Positions 19,075 to 27,701 of a DNA stretch of 64,000 bases are shown one piece after another. A program made the translations under genes and the position numbers. A model generated the notes under the pieces. The model ran no database searches. It was not told the origin of the DNA and saw only the letters and a program-made list of their open reading frames with translations. Position 1 is the first letter of the stretch. Every line of letters begins with the position of its first letter. The DNA is taken from NCBI RefSeq assembly GCF_030348505.1, contig NZ_JAUCFJ010000002.1, forward strand, positions 1,368,001 through 1,432,000. The letters are read 5' to 3'. The stretch comes from Lysinibacillus sp. G4S2 (GTDB lineage: Bacteria; Bacillota; Bacilli; Bacillales_A; Planococcaceae).

Positions 19075-19737
19075 ATGGCAAAAATATTAGCGGTAGATGA
19101 TGAAAAAGGTATTTTAGTATTGATAAAAAATGCATTACTAAAAGACGAACATTTAGTAACAGTAGTCTCTAATGCAACGGAAGTAAATAAAATGGATCTT
19201 GGTGCCTTCGATTTAATTTTACTAGATGTGATGATGCCCGAATTAGATGGGTTTACATTATGTGGCCAAATCCGACATGCTGTTGATTGTCCTATTCTTT
19301 TTTTGACGGCTAAATCATTAGAAGAAGATTTAATGTATGGACTAGGCCTTGGTGCGGATGATTATATAGTTAAGCCTTTTGGAATTGGAGAGCTACGTGC
19401 GAGAGTGAATGCACATTTAAGACGCGAAAAAAGAGAGAGACGTAGCATTCTCTTTGCAGATCAAGTTCATTTCAATCTATCTGGTAAAGAGTTGTATGTA
19501 AATGAAGAGAAGGTAATGCTGACAAAAAGCGAATATGAAATATGTGAATTTCTAGCTCGAAATCGAGGACAAGTGTTTTCTAAAGAAAAGATTTATGAAA
19601 CGATTTTTGGATTTGATGGAAGAAGTGATAGTACCGCTATTACGGAGCATATTAAAAATATTCGTTCAAAGCTACATGCCTTTGAAATTGATGTCATTGA
19701 CACTGTTTGGGGGATTGGATATAAATGGAGACAATGA
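19075..19737 (+). CDS. OmpR-family response regulator (LanR type)
   Basis: DNA-binding response regulator of 220 residues: receiver domain with VDDEK (7-11), phosphoacceptor aspartate in LILLDVMMPE and conserved LTAK and ADDYIVKPF, then a winged-helix domain ending DTVWGIGYKW. The gene arrangement implies that it controls the adjacent LanFEG transporter in response to a peptide antibiotic. It overlaps the kinase gene by 13 bases. Confidence 0.93.
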   Translation: MAKILAVDDEKGILVLIKNALLKDEHLVTVVSNATEVNKMDLGAFDLILLDVMMPELDGFTLCGQIRHAVDCPILFLTAKSLEEDLMYGLGLGADDYIVKPFGIGELRARVNAHLRREKRERRSILFADQVHFNLSGKELYVNEEKVMLTKSEYEICEFLARNRGQVFSKEKIYETIFGFDGRSDSTAITEHIKNIRSKLHAFEIDVIDTVWGIGYKWRQ

Positions 19738-21110
19738 AGCCCAATAAAGGAACGCGCCTTCATACTTTTTTCCTTAAATATCTACTTTTCCTTTGTATAG
19801 GCACTATTCTATTCGTAGTACTACTGTTTAGTTTATTTTTATTGTCCTTTTCTACCAACATCGTTTTGCCAGCAAATTATGCAGAAACTCAAATTTCATT
19901 ATCAAGGGATCGTATTGCGTCTAGTAGTTCGATTACAGCTGATATTATTCCAGACCTTGTTGACTATGCTGTCTTTTCTAAAGATGGACAATTTCTTGCA
20001 GGGAATCTTTCAGAAAAGGAAGCTTTTAAAGCTTGGGATGTCATGAAAAAAGGGGGAACTCAAAGTGGCTCCCAATTTTACTCGTTTATAGAGCGAGAAA
20101 ATGAGATTTGTATATTACGGTATTATTTAGTACCTCAGTATCGTTCGGAAATTCTAAGACAATATTTTCCTAATCCGCAACTATTAGAATTTCTATTGCT
20201 CATTATAGGGATAGTATCCTATGCAGCTGTGCTCGCGATCCACTTTGGTAGAAGTCTAAAGAAAAAAATGTTTGGCTTACAGGAAGCAATCGAAAAAATA
20301 CAAAATCAAAATTTGGATTTTACGATTAACCATTCAGGGATTCGTGAAATAGATGAAATATCGATGTCTCTTGAGCAGATGAAAGAGGCTTTAAATAGCT
20401 CGTTAAAACAGCAATGGGAAACAGAGCAGACACGTAGAGAACAAATTTCTGCTCTTGCTCATGATTTGAAAACACCACTTACAATTATTAGGGGAAATGC
20501 AGAGCTCTTACAGGACACTGTACAAGACGATATGCAAAGAGAATATAATGACTATATTTTGAAAAATACGATTGTAATAGAAAAATTCACAAAAGAGCTT
20601 ATTGATCTATCGAAAATGGAGAAAAATATCGTTCGTGAAAAAACATTCGTTAAAACGGAGAAATTTCTTACAGAGTTGGACAATCAAATGAAGGCACTTT
20701 CTTCTGAAAAAAAACTTCATGTTGATGTACAAAAGGGCATATTACCAGAGCGTATTTTTATCGATGAGGAACTTTTCAGTCGAGCGATTTTAAATATTAT
20801 TGTCAATGCAGTGGAGTATACGCCGATAAATGGAAACGTTTTTTTATCAGTTGAAGGAGCCACTGATATTGTTCAATTTATCGTTACAGATAGCGGCTGT
20901 GGATTCTCTCCTAAGGATTTAAATGAGGCTACCAAACAGTTTTATCGAGGAGACCCAAGTAGAAATGCAGGAAATCACCATGGTATGGGTTTATATATTG
21001 CCCAATCAATTGTTCAAAAACATGGAGGAACGCTGTTAATTGATAATGATTTATCAACTGGTGGAGGGAAAGTGACCATAACAATCCCAATTAATTTCGC
21101 TACGGTGTAA
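19725..21110 (+). CDS. Sensor histidine kinase (LanK/SpaK type)
   Basis: Membrane sensor kinase of 461 residues. Two membrane helices (about 15-38 and 153-172) enclose an extracellular sensor of about 110 residues; a HAMP-like linker follows, then the phosphorylated-histidine box ALAHDLKTPLT (about 243-253), an N box (NIIVNAVEYTP), G1 DSGCGFS and G2 HHGMGLYIAQ. It is the partner of the response regulator just upstream. A second ATG at 19734, overlapping the regulator stop codon, is an equally possible start. Confidence 0.92.
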   Translation: METMKPNKGTRLHTFFLKYLLFLCIGTILFVVLLFSLFLLSFSTNIVLPANYAETQISLSRDRIASSSSITADIIPDLVDYAVFSKDGQFLAGNLSEKEAFKAWDVMKKGGTQSGSQFYSFIERENEICILRYYLVPQYRSEILRQYFPNPQLLEFLLLIIGIVSYAAVLAIHFGRSLKKKMFGLQEAIEKIQNQNLDFTINHSGIREIDEISMSLEQMKEALNSSLKQQWETEQTRREQISALAHDLKTPLTIIRGNAELLQDTVQDDMQREYNDYILKNTIVIEKFTKELIDLSKMEKNIVREKTFVKTEKFLTELDNQMKALSSEKKLHVDVQKGILPERIFIDEELFSRAILNIIVNAVEYTPINGNVFLSVEGATDIVQFIVTDSGCGFSPKDLNEATKQFYRGDPSRNAGNHHGMGLYIAQSIVQKHGGTLLIDNDLSTGGGKVTITIPINFATV

Positions 21111-21154
21111 TTGTTGCTGTCGCTGAGCTCTGTGCGAAAGCGAAGTGTCCAGCC

Positions 21155-21175
21155 GGAACGGAATCAACCTCGCTT
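21155..21175 (+). repeat. Dispersed GAACGGAAATCA element, copy 3 (diverged)
   Basis: Contains GGAACGGAATCAACCTCGC, related to the copies at 13142 and 16692. It sits between the kinase stop and the next terminator. Confidence 0.5.
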
Positions 21176-21194
21176 TTTTTGTCGAAGAGCCGAA

Positions 21195-21233
21195 AAAAGA
21201 GTTGTCTCAGCGCAAGAGACAACTCTTTTCTTA
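21195..21233 (+). terminator. Terminator after the LanFEGRK operon
   Basis: AAAAGAGTTGTCTC pairs exactly with GAGACAACTCTTTT around AGCGCAA, followed by CTT. Confidence 0.9.
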
Positions 21234-21328
21234 GTATTGAAAAAATCTTTGTGAATGTTTTAGTGTCGAGCCCTAAAACAGAATTGCTAAATCTCTTTCG
21301 TCCGTTTTATAGGCATACTTTGAAGATT

Positions 21329-21454
21329 TATCGAAACAAAATCGCACTTTATCGAAACAAAATCGCTCTTTATCGAAACTATTTGAGCTTTTATCGAAAC
21401 AAAATCTCATTTTATCGAAACTATTTGGGTTTTTATCGAAAAACAAGCTCTTTC
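21329..21454. repeat. Intergenic array C, exact 21-nt period
   Basis: Six units start with TATCGAAAC at 21329, 21350, 21371, 21392, 21413 and (diverged) 21434, so every step is exactly 21 nt. Spacers alternate between AAAATCGCACTT-like and TATTTGAGCTTT-like. The array is preceded by ATACTTTGAAGATT, the same flank that precedes array D at 24184. Both strands read open with seven-residue repeats (YRNKIAL on plus, FDK-xxxx on minus), a consequence of the period. Confidence 0.92.
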
Positions 21455-21619
21455 TATCAAAGAAATCAACCACACGTTATGGTGAAGAGCCATGATTTTG
21501 GCAAATTTGCTAAGATCATTCTTTTTTGTTTTAGCAGAAAGAAAAAAATGGGGGCCGTGTCGAGGCAATCGTTTTGTAAAAGATGCTACAATAAAAGAAA
21601 AAAAGAAGAGGCGATGCGC

Positions 21620-21991
21620 GTGAGTAACGTCATTGATTTTATTGCAAAGAAAAGAGAACGTGAGGAAAGGCAACGTGCGCAGGATTTAGAGAAGTACGTT
21701 GCGACGCAATGTAATTTTCAACAACCAGAAAATATTGATGAACTTGTTGATAAAAAAATGATTGAGGTCAAAGATCATACGTTATTTTTAGGGTTTCTCT
21801 CAATATTAAAAGATGAACAAATTGAGCCACTTGATATTTTTCAGGATGTTTTTACATTAGAGCCTGCTCGCTTTGAAAAGTCCTACAATATGAGATGGTG
21901 GTCGGTTGTGCAGCTTGCATTTACATTTTTAACAATTTTAAAGGAGAACGAGCCGCATACATATGCAGATTTTCTTGGTTTATCTGAATAA
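21620..21991 (+). CDS. Conserved hypothetical cytoplasmic protein
   Basis: A 123-residue protein, not recognised. It starts SNVIDFIAKKREREERQRAQ, a charged helix, followed by a mixed domain with WWSVVQLAFTFLTILKE near the C-terminus that looks globular rather than membrane-spanning. The start is GTG 21620, 8 bases after AGAAGAGG; the ATG at 21614 is only 2 bases from that site. The frame is open further upstream only because array C is open. It is monocistronic, with a hairpin downstream. No function can be inferred. Confidence 0.7.
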   Translation: MSNVIDFIAKKREREERQRAQDLEKYVATQCNFQQPENIDELVDKKMIEVKDHTLFLGFLSILKDEQIEPLDIFQDVFTLEPARFEKSYNMRWWSVVQLAFTFLTILKENEPHTYADFLGLSE

Positions 21992-21993
21992 TC

Positions 21994-22062
21994 TAGAGTG
22001 TGTGCACGTCTTGAAATACTACACAAACGTGCGCATACTCTACTAGATTCCTTCTTATTTTC
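21994..22062 (+). terminator. Probable terminator after the hypothetical gene
   Basis: TAGAGTGTGTGCACGT pairs with ACGTGCGCATACTCTA (two mismatches) around an 17-base loop; a T-rich stretch (TTCCTTCTTATTTT) follows after several bases. Confidence 0.6.
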
Positions 22063-22228
22063 CCCTCAAATAAATGATTATCTTTACAATTCCTCCATTA
22101 AATCAATAATTCCTAAATAATTTTTACTGAATATTTTAATGTCCTCCATACTTGCTTAATGTTTGTTTTATAACATAACAGTTGTAAGCAAATAAAAATA
22201 AACAAAAACAAATGGAGGTTCCAACTAA

Positions 22229-23317
22229 ATGGCGATTCAAAAGTTGTGGAAGAAAGGTCTAATCGGTGCATTAGCAATTTCGATGTTGGCAGCTTGTTCT
22301 GACAGTTCATCTAGTTCCAATGAGGTAAACAGTGATTTAACGCTTGAAGAGGTTACGAAAAAAGCAAAAGAAGAAGGTACTGTCAATTCTGTCGGTATGC
22401 CAGATACGTGGGCTAACTGGGTAGAGACTTGGGAAGAACTTGGCACGGAATATAGCCTTAAGCATACGGATTCAGATATGTCGAGTGCTGAGGAGCTAGC
22501 AAAGTTTGAAGCAGAAAAGGACGATGCAACTGCGGATATTGGTGATGTAGGAATTGCCTTTGGTCCGATTGCTAAGGAAAAGGGATTAACATTACCGTAC
22601 AAAACATCTTATTGGGATGAAATACCTGAATGGGCAAAGGATGATGAAGGACATTGGGTTGTAGGTTACACAGGAACAATTTCATTTTTAACTGATAAAA
22701 ACAATGTCAAAAACGCCCCAAAATCTTGGGAGGACCTTAAAAACGGCGATTACACTGTCAGCATTGGTGATGCACTAACAGCAAACCAAGCACAGTTTGC
22801 TATTTTAGCAGCTGCTATGGCATTTGGCGGCGATGAATCAAATATCCAACCAGGGATAGACTTTTTCGCAGACTTAGCAAAGCAGGGGCGTTTAAAAGGT
22901 GATCCTTCTGTAGCGAATATAGAAAAGGGTGAAATTGATGTAGCCATCTTATGGGATTTCAATGCGCTCGGCTATCGTCACCAAATCGATGAAAAACGTT
23001 TTGATGTCGCTATTCCATCCGAAGGCTCTGTAACATCTGGCTATGCAACGATCATTAATAAATACGCAAAAAATCCACATGCAGCAATGTTAGCTCGTGA
23101 GTATATTTTATCCGATGCAGGTCAAGAAAATTTAGCGAAGGGTTATGCTCGCCCAATCCGTGACAAGGTTCAACTACCTCAAGATGTTAAGGAGCTATTA
23201 TTACCTGAAGAAATGTACAAAAATGCACAGCCTGTAAAAGACCAAAAGAAATGGGAAGAAACAACGAAACAAATTCCACAACTATATCAGGAGCAGGTAT
23301 TAATTCATGCAAAATAA
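22229..23317 (+). CDS. ABC transporter substrate-binding lipoprotein (phosphorylated-compound uptake, putative)
   Basis: Secreted lipoprotein of 362 residues: signal peptide with lipobox LAAC (cysteine at about 22), a serine-rich linker, then a type II periplasmic-binding fold of the iron/2-aminoethylphosphonate/thiamine class (YTGTISFLTDKNNVKNAPKSWEDL; GYATIINKYAKNPHAAMLAREYILS). GGAGG precedes the ATG. It is the first gene of a seven-gene run with two phosphoesterase-type enzymes, two permeases, an ATPase and a DeoR regulator. Context suggests an organophosphate or phosphonate substrate; the ligand is not known. Confidence 0.85.
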   Translation: MAIQKLWKKGLIGALAISMLAACSDSSSSSNEVNSDLTLEEVTKKAKEEGTVNSVGMPDTWANWVETWEELGTEYSLKHTDSDMSSAEELAKFEAEKDDATADIGDVGIAFGPIAKEKGLTLPYKTSYWDEIPEWAKDDEGHWVVGYTGTISFLTDKNNVKNAPKSWEDLKNGDYTVSIGDALTANQAQFAILAAAMAFGGDESNIQPGIDFFADLAKQGRLKGDPSVANIEKGEIDVAILWDFNALGYRHQIDEKRFDVAIPSEGSVTSGYATIINKYAKNPHAAMLAREYILSDAGQENLAKGYARPIRDKVQLPQDVKELLLPEEMYKNAQPVKDQKKWEETTKQIPQLYQEQVLIHAK

Positions 23318-24137
23318 AGTTGTTTTAATTGTCGTAGATGCACTGCGTTTTGATACAGCCTGTACGCATATGGGGTTTATGCACCATTTAGTTGAACGTA
23401 AAGTTGCAGCACGCTATAAGGTTTGCTCGGAGGTCCCGTCATTATCGAGACCTTTATATGAAACGATTTTAACGGGGACACCACCCATTGTACATGGGGT
23501 AACAAGTAATATGACAGTACGTCTATCTACGCAAAACAGTCTATTCCATTTGGCGAAAGAAAGCGGTCTGTCGACAGCAGCGGCTGCCTATCATTGGGTA
23601 AGTGAGCTATACAATCGCGCACCATTTGTGCATATGGAAGACAGGCTACAATTGGATACTCAATTGCCGATCGAGAATGGCTTGTTCTACTTTGAGGATC
23701 ACTATCCAGACAGTCATTTATTTGCTGATGCTGCATGGCTAATGGATCAAAAGCAACCGGATTTCTTATATATTCATCCGATGAATGTAGATGATGATGG
23801 TCATAAATTTACAGCTGACTCAGCGCAGTATCGAAACCGTGTTTTAGCAGTTGATGCCTTATTATCTTTATTTATCCCGAAATGTCTTGCACAGGGCTAT
23901 GAGGTTATAGTGACAGCTGATCATGGGATGACAAGTGATGGTAATCATGGAGGAACAACAGCTGAGGATCGTCATGTACCGATGTTTGTTATTTCAAATC
24001 GAGTGAAAGCAGGCATTAAAGATGAGATTGTATCACAGTTACAAATTGCTCCGCTGTGCTGTCATTTATTGAATATCGAACCTTCTGATGAAATGGTTCC
24101 ACTGTTATTAGAAGGGACGCATTCTTTAAAAAAATAA
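23307..24137 (+). CDS. Alkaline-phosphatase-superfamily phosphodiesterase (type I PDE/nucleotide pyrophosphatase-like)
   Basis: Metal-dependent phosphoesterase of 276 residues. It shows the superfamily metal ligands: VVDALRFD at the N-terminus, the nucleophile segment PSLSRPLYETILTGTPP with a serine or threonine nucleophile, DDDGHK, and VTADHGMTSDGNHGG with the conserved aspartate-histidine pair, plus a later HVP. No signal peptide is visible, so it should act in the cytoplasm after import. It overlaps the binding-protein gene by 11 bases, so hydrolysis is tied to uptake. Confidence 0.85.
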   Translation: MQNKVVLIVVDALRFDTACTHMGFMHHLVERKVAARYKVCSEVPSLSRPLYETILTGTPPIVHGVTSNMTVRLSTQNSLFHLAKESGLSTAAAAYHWVSELYNRAPFVHMEDRLQLDTQLPIENGLFYFEDHYPDSHLFADAAWLMDQKQPDFLYIHPMNVDDDGHKFTADSAQYRNRVLAVDALLSLFIPKCLAQGYEVIVTADHGMTSDGNHGGTTAEDRHVPMFVISNRVKAGIKDEIVSQLQIAPLCCHLLNIEPSDEMVPLLLEGTHSLKK

Positions 24138-24170
24138 TTAAAAGAGGCTGGGCGCGCCCATGAAAGCGCC

Positions 24171-24183
24171 CGGACGGAAATGA
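24171..24183 (+). repeat. Dispersed GGACGGAAATGA element next to array D
   Basis: Preceded by the small palindrome GGGCGCGCCC and a stretch GCGCCCGGACGG; related to the elements at 13142, 16692 and 21155. It directly abuts the flank of array D. Confidence 0.45.
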
Positions 24184-24197
24184 ATACTTTGAAGATT

Positions 24198-24281
24198 TAT
24201 CGGAACAAAATTTCATTTTATCGGAACAATTTTAGCTTTTATCGGAATGTTCTCTCATTTTATCGGAACAACTTGGATTAA
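24198..24281. repeat. Intergenic array D, exact 21-nt period
   Basis: Four units start with TATCGGAA at 24198, 24219, 24240 and 24261. It shares the flank ATACTTTGAAGATT and the unit type with array C. It sits inside the transporter operon between the phosphodiesterase and permease genes, so it is probably transcribed. Confidence 0.92.
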
Positions 24282-24293
24282 CTATAGAAAGAA

Positions 24294-25136
24294 GTGATTG
24301 TTTTGATTTCGAAGCGGCAAACAGTTGCCTGGCTTTCTCCTTTTCTAGTACTTGTATTGTTATTTTTCTTAATACCGTTACTGTATATGCTAATCACAAG
24401 CTTTCAAAATAGTGATGGTTTTACACTTGCACAATATCAAGCAGTACTAACGAACGATTACATTTTACAAGGCTTTAAAAATAGTATTACACTGTCCTTT
24501 ATTTCAGCAGTAATTGCCTTAATCGTTACCTTATTTGCAGTCTATGCGATTATGAGATTTTCTGAGCCAGTACGTGAGAAGATTTTACTACTAACAAACT
24601 TAACATCTAATTTTTCAGGTATTCCATTGGCATTTGCCTTTATCGTATTACTTGGAAATAGCGGGCTCTTTACATTGCTATTCGATAAATGGGGTATCGA
24701 CGCATTATCTTCATTTTCTCTTTATAGCTGGGGTGGCTTGTTACTCATTTATGTTTATTTTCAGCTACCGTTAGCATTAATGCTTCTATACCCAATTTAT
24801 GATGGAATTCAGCAACAATGGAAGGAAGCGGCGGCACTGCTTGGAGCGTCTACATGGCAGTTTTGGATAAAGATTGGTGTTCCTGTTATGCTTCCTGGGA
24901 TCGTTGGGACATTTAGCGTATTGTTTGCCAATGCAATGGGAGCGTATGCCTCAGCCTATGCGCTAACGAATAGTAGTTACAATTTAGTCGCAATACGTAT
25001 TGGTTCTCTTATTAAAGGAGATATTTTTGCCCAACCAGAGCTGGCAAGTGCTATTGCAGTCATACTAGCGGTAACGATGGTGACGGCGATGCTGTTAAGT
25101 GAATGGAGCATTTCAAAAACAAGGAGGAAGTTATAG
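24294..25136 (+). CDS. ABC transporter permease (first)
   Basis: Inner-membrane subunit of the binding-protein-dependent importer, 280 residues, six membrane helices, with the EAA loop KEAAALLGASTWQFWIKIGVPVMLPG (about 182-207; contact with the ATPase). The frame offers GTG 24294 and TTG 24303; spacing from GAAGTGAT slightly favours TTG 24303. No ATG is available. Confidence 0.88.
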   Translation: MIVLISKRQTVAWLSPFLVLVLLFFLIPLLYMLITSFQNSDGFTLAQYQAVLTNDYILQGFKNSITLSFISAVIALIVTLFAVYAIMRFSEPVREKILLLTNLTSNFSGIPLAFAFIVLLGNSGLFTLLFDKWGIDALSSFSLYSWGGLLLIYVYFQLPLALMLLYPIYDGIQQQWKEAAALLGASTWQFWIKIGVPVMLPGIVGTFSVLFANAMGAYASAYALTNSSYNLVAIRIGSLIKGDIFAQPELASAIAVILAVTMVTAMLLSEWSISKTRRKL

Positions 25137-25921
25137 TGAAAAAGAGAGGCGTTGCTGATTTATTTTTCCTCCTGTTAGTCGTGTATTTAGTGTTTCCAGT
25201 TATTGCAACAATGCTTTATGCCTTTGCGGAAAATTGGAACAACACTATTTTGCCAGAAGGATTAACATTTAAATGGATTACTACATTATTTCAGGATGCA
25301 GAATTTATACAGGCTTTTGGACGTTCTGTCTTATTGTCGAGTGGGGCAGTATTGATCGCATTGCTCGTTATCGTACCGGCCATTTTCGTTATCGTGTTGT
25401 ATTTTCCAAAATACGAAAAATGGATTCAGACGGCAGTTGTTATGGTGTATTCATTCCCTGGAATTATTTTAGCAGTCGGGCTCATTCGTGTTTATAGCAA
25501 ATTCGGCGTGCCGATGATTTTAGTCGTTTTAGGGGCCTATGTCATCAGTATCCTACCGTACATTTACCAAGGGACGCGTAATAGTTTACGGAATGTAGAC
25601 GCACGGCAGCTTTTAGATGCAGCCCAATTACTTGGAGCATCTAAAATGCAGGCATTTACAAAAATATTGTTACCTACTGTTTATCCAGGTTTATTTGCAG
25701 GTGCATTATTATCGTTTTCAGTGCTTTTTGGAGAATTTGTACTGATAAATCTTGTGGTAGGTTCTCGCTTTGAAACGGTGCAAATTTATTTAATGAAAAA
25801 GCTAAGTGCAAGTGGACATATTGCCAGTGCAGTTGTCTTTGTTTATATCGTTCTTATGGGCTTATTAACGTTCGTTATTGCAAGATTAACGAAACAATCG
25901 AAAGGTGCTACAAATCTATGA
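25136..25921 (+). CDS. ABC transporter permease (second)
   Basis: Second membrane subunit, 261 residues, six helices, EAA loop DAAQLLGASKMQAFTKILLPTVYPG. The start is GTG 25136, 8 bases after AAGGAGG and overlapping the previous stop by one base; an upstream ATG at 25103 lies within the previous gene and has no ribosome site. The ATPase gene overlaps by ATGA. Confidence 0.9.
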   Translation: MKKRGVADLFFLLLVVYLVFPVIATMLYAFAENWNNTILPEGLTFKWITTLFQDAEFIQAFGRSVLLSSGAVLIALLVIVPAIFVIVLYFPKYEKWIQTAVVMVYSFPGIILAVGLIRVYSKFGVPMILVVLGAYVISILPYIYQGTRNSLRNVDARQLLDAAQLLGASKMQAFTKILLPTVYPGLFAGALLSFSVLFGEFVLINLVVGSRFETVQIYLMKKLSASGHIASAVVFVYIVLMGLLTFVIARLTKQSKGATNL

Positions 25922-26919
25922 GTTATATTGTGATTGAAGGACTTCATAAAAAATATGGATTAACGACGGTTTTATCAAATATAGATATGAAGATTGAAAA
26001 AGGTGAATTTATAACTCTTTTAGGTCCAAGTGGCTGTGGTAAGAGTACCATTTTACGAATTGTAGCAGGCTTAACAGATGCATCGGCTGGCCAAATTGTC
26101 ATTGAGGGCAAGGATATGATGGGTGTTCCACCAAAGGATCGTCAAGTTGGCATGGTGTTTCAATCATATGCACTATTCCCAAATATGACGGTGAAAGAAA
26201 ATGTAGCTTTTGGTTTACGCATGCAAAAAGTAAATACGGCTGAAGTTGACAGGCGTGTTCAAGAAATGCTTGCGATTGTTCATTTATCTGAAAAAGCAAA
26301 CGCTTATCCGAAAGAATTGTCGGGTGGTCAGCAGCAGCGTGTTGCTCTTGCTCGTGCTTTAATTGTACGTCCAAAGGTGTTGCTGTTAGATGAGCCGCTT
26401 AGTGCGTTAGATGCCCAAATTCGTAAAAAGCTACAAGCCGACTTACGAGCCATCCAACAAAAGCTAGGCATAACGATGATTTTAGTAACGCATGACCAAG
26501 AGGAAGCAATGGCTGTTTCTGACAGAATATTTGTTATGAATAATGGGATGATTGCTCAAAGTGGAACACCTACTGCGATTTATACAAGCCCTGAAAGTGA
26601 ATTTATTGCTAATTTTATCGGTCATTACAATGTCTTTACGCGCCAAGCTTTAGAGAAAATGATTGGCGAGACGTTACCAAAAGAATGCTCAAAATTTGCG
26701 ATTCGACCAGAAGCCATTCATCTCGATCAGAGACAGGGGGATGTTTGTATTACTGGAGAGGCGAAGCAGTCGTTAATGAGTGGCAATGTTATTCGAACAA
26801 CATTTGAGGGCGAATGTCTCTTTACAATGGAGCAACTGCATCAACGAGGCTATTTGTTTGAGCTGGGCAAAAAATATACGTGCTATGTAGCAAGGGAAGA
26901 TGTGATTGCATTATCATGA
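25918..26919 (+). CDS. ABC transporter ATP-binding protein (PotA/UgpC/PhnT-like)
   Basis: Importer ATPase of 333 residues: Walker A GPSGCGKST (about 37-45), Q-loop MVFQSYALFPNMTV, signature LSGGQQQRVALARAL, Walker B LLLDEPLSALD, H-loop THDQEEA, and a C-terminal regulatory TOBE-like region (about 245-330). It is coupled to both neighbours by ATGA overlaps. Confidence 0.92.
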   Translation: MSYIVIEGLHKKYGLTTVLSNIDMKIEKGEFITLLGPSGCGKSTILRIVAGLTDASAGQIVIEGKDMMGVPPKDRQVGMVFQSYALFPNMTVKENVAFGLRMQKVNTAEVDRRVQEMLAIVHLSEKANAYPKELSGGQQQRVALARALIVRPKVLLLDEPLSALDAQIRKKLQADLRAIQQKLGITMILVTHDQEEAMAVSDRIFVMNNGMIAQSGTPTAIYTSPESEFIANFIGHYNVFTRQALEKMIGETLPKECSKFAIRPEAIHLDQRQGDVCITGEAKQSLMSGNVIRTTFEGECLFTMEQLHQRGYLFELGKKYTCYVAREDVIALS

Positions 26920-27701
26920 CGTATGCAAAAATTGAACGATTCGAGTTTATTTTAAAGCAATTAGAGATTGATGAGAAAATTATTGTTGCCAATATTGCGG
27001 AAGAATTACAAGTGGCACCTGAAACGATTCGCAGAGATTTTGATGAGCTAGAGCAACAGCGTTTATTAACGAGAGTACACGGTGGAGCTGTGAAGTATAC
27101 ACACGTTAGAAATGAACCAGTATTTTTGCGAAAGCTTCAAATGCAAAAAGAGGCAAAACGCAATATAGCTCGTTTGGCAGCTAGACGTATATGTGATGGG
27201 GATACAATTGCTGTTGATACCGGTACAACAACGGTGCATATCGCAGATTTTTTATTGGCAGTCGATGATATAACGGTCGTAACGAATTCCATAGCTGCTG
27301 CAGTACAATTTAATTTGGCTATTGAAGAGCGACGAATGACGGGGAAGGTTATTTTACTCGGAGGAACGACAAATCCAAGACAATCCTCAGTAGCAGGAGC
27401 TATGACAATGGAAGTGTTAGGCAATATGAATTTTGATAAAGCATTTATATCATGTGGTGGTATTAGCGAAGGGATCGTTTACGATTACGATTTGGATGAA
27501 TCGTTAATTTCTAAAAAAATGATTGAGCATAGTAAAATGAATTTTTTACTAGCAGATGCATCTAAAATAAATGGTAAATCCTTTTATCAAATTTGTCACT
27601 TAGAGGAGTGCTCAGATATTCTTTGTGATGTAGTTTGCCCAGTGGAGTGGCAAGCATATGAGGAAAAGTGGACGGTATGTAATGGAGGGAAAAGTGAATG
27701 A
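26916..27701 (+). CDS. DeoR/GlpR-family transcriptional repressor
   Basis: Regulator of 261 residues with an N-terminal DeoR helix-turn-helix (IVANIAEELQVAPETIRRDFDELEQQRLL, key pattern at about 20-48, then RVHGGAV) and a C-terminal sugar-phosphate-sensing domain (DTGTTTVHIADFL, VTNSIAAAV, SCGGISEG). DeoR proteins usually respond to phosphorylated sugars, which fits the operon. ATG 26916 overlaps the ATPase stop codon. It probably regulates this operon; no operator was identified. Confidence 0.93.
   Translation: MTYAKIERFEFILKQLEIDEKIIVANIAEELQVAPETIRRDFDELEQQRLLTRVHGGAVKYTHVRNEPVFLRKLQMQKEAKRNIARLAARRICDGDTIAVDTGTTTVHIADFLLAVDDITVVTNSIAAAVQFNLAIEERRMTGKVILLGGTTNPRQSSVAGAMTMEVLGNMNFDKAFISCGGISEGIVYDYDLDESLISKKMIEHSKMNFLLADASKINGKSFYQICHLEECSDILCDVVCPVEWQAYEEKWTVCNGGKSE

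Noticed and set aside
21179-21619. N-terminal extension of the hypothetical protein through array C (ALYRNKI repeats)
   Set aside because: The frame is open only because of the array and runs through a terminator stem; a good ribosome site marks GTG 21620 as the start.
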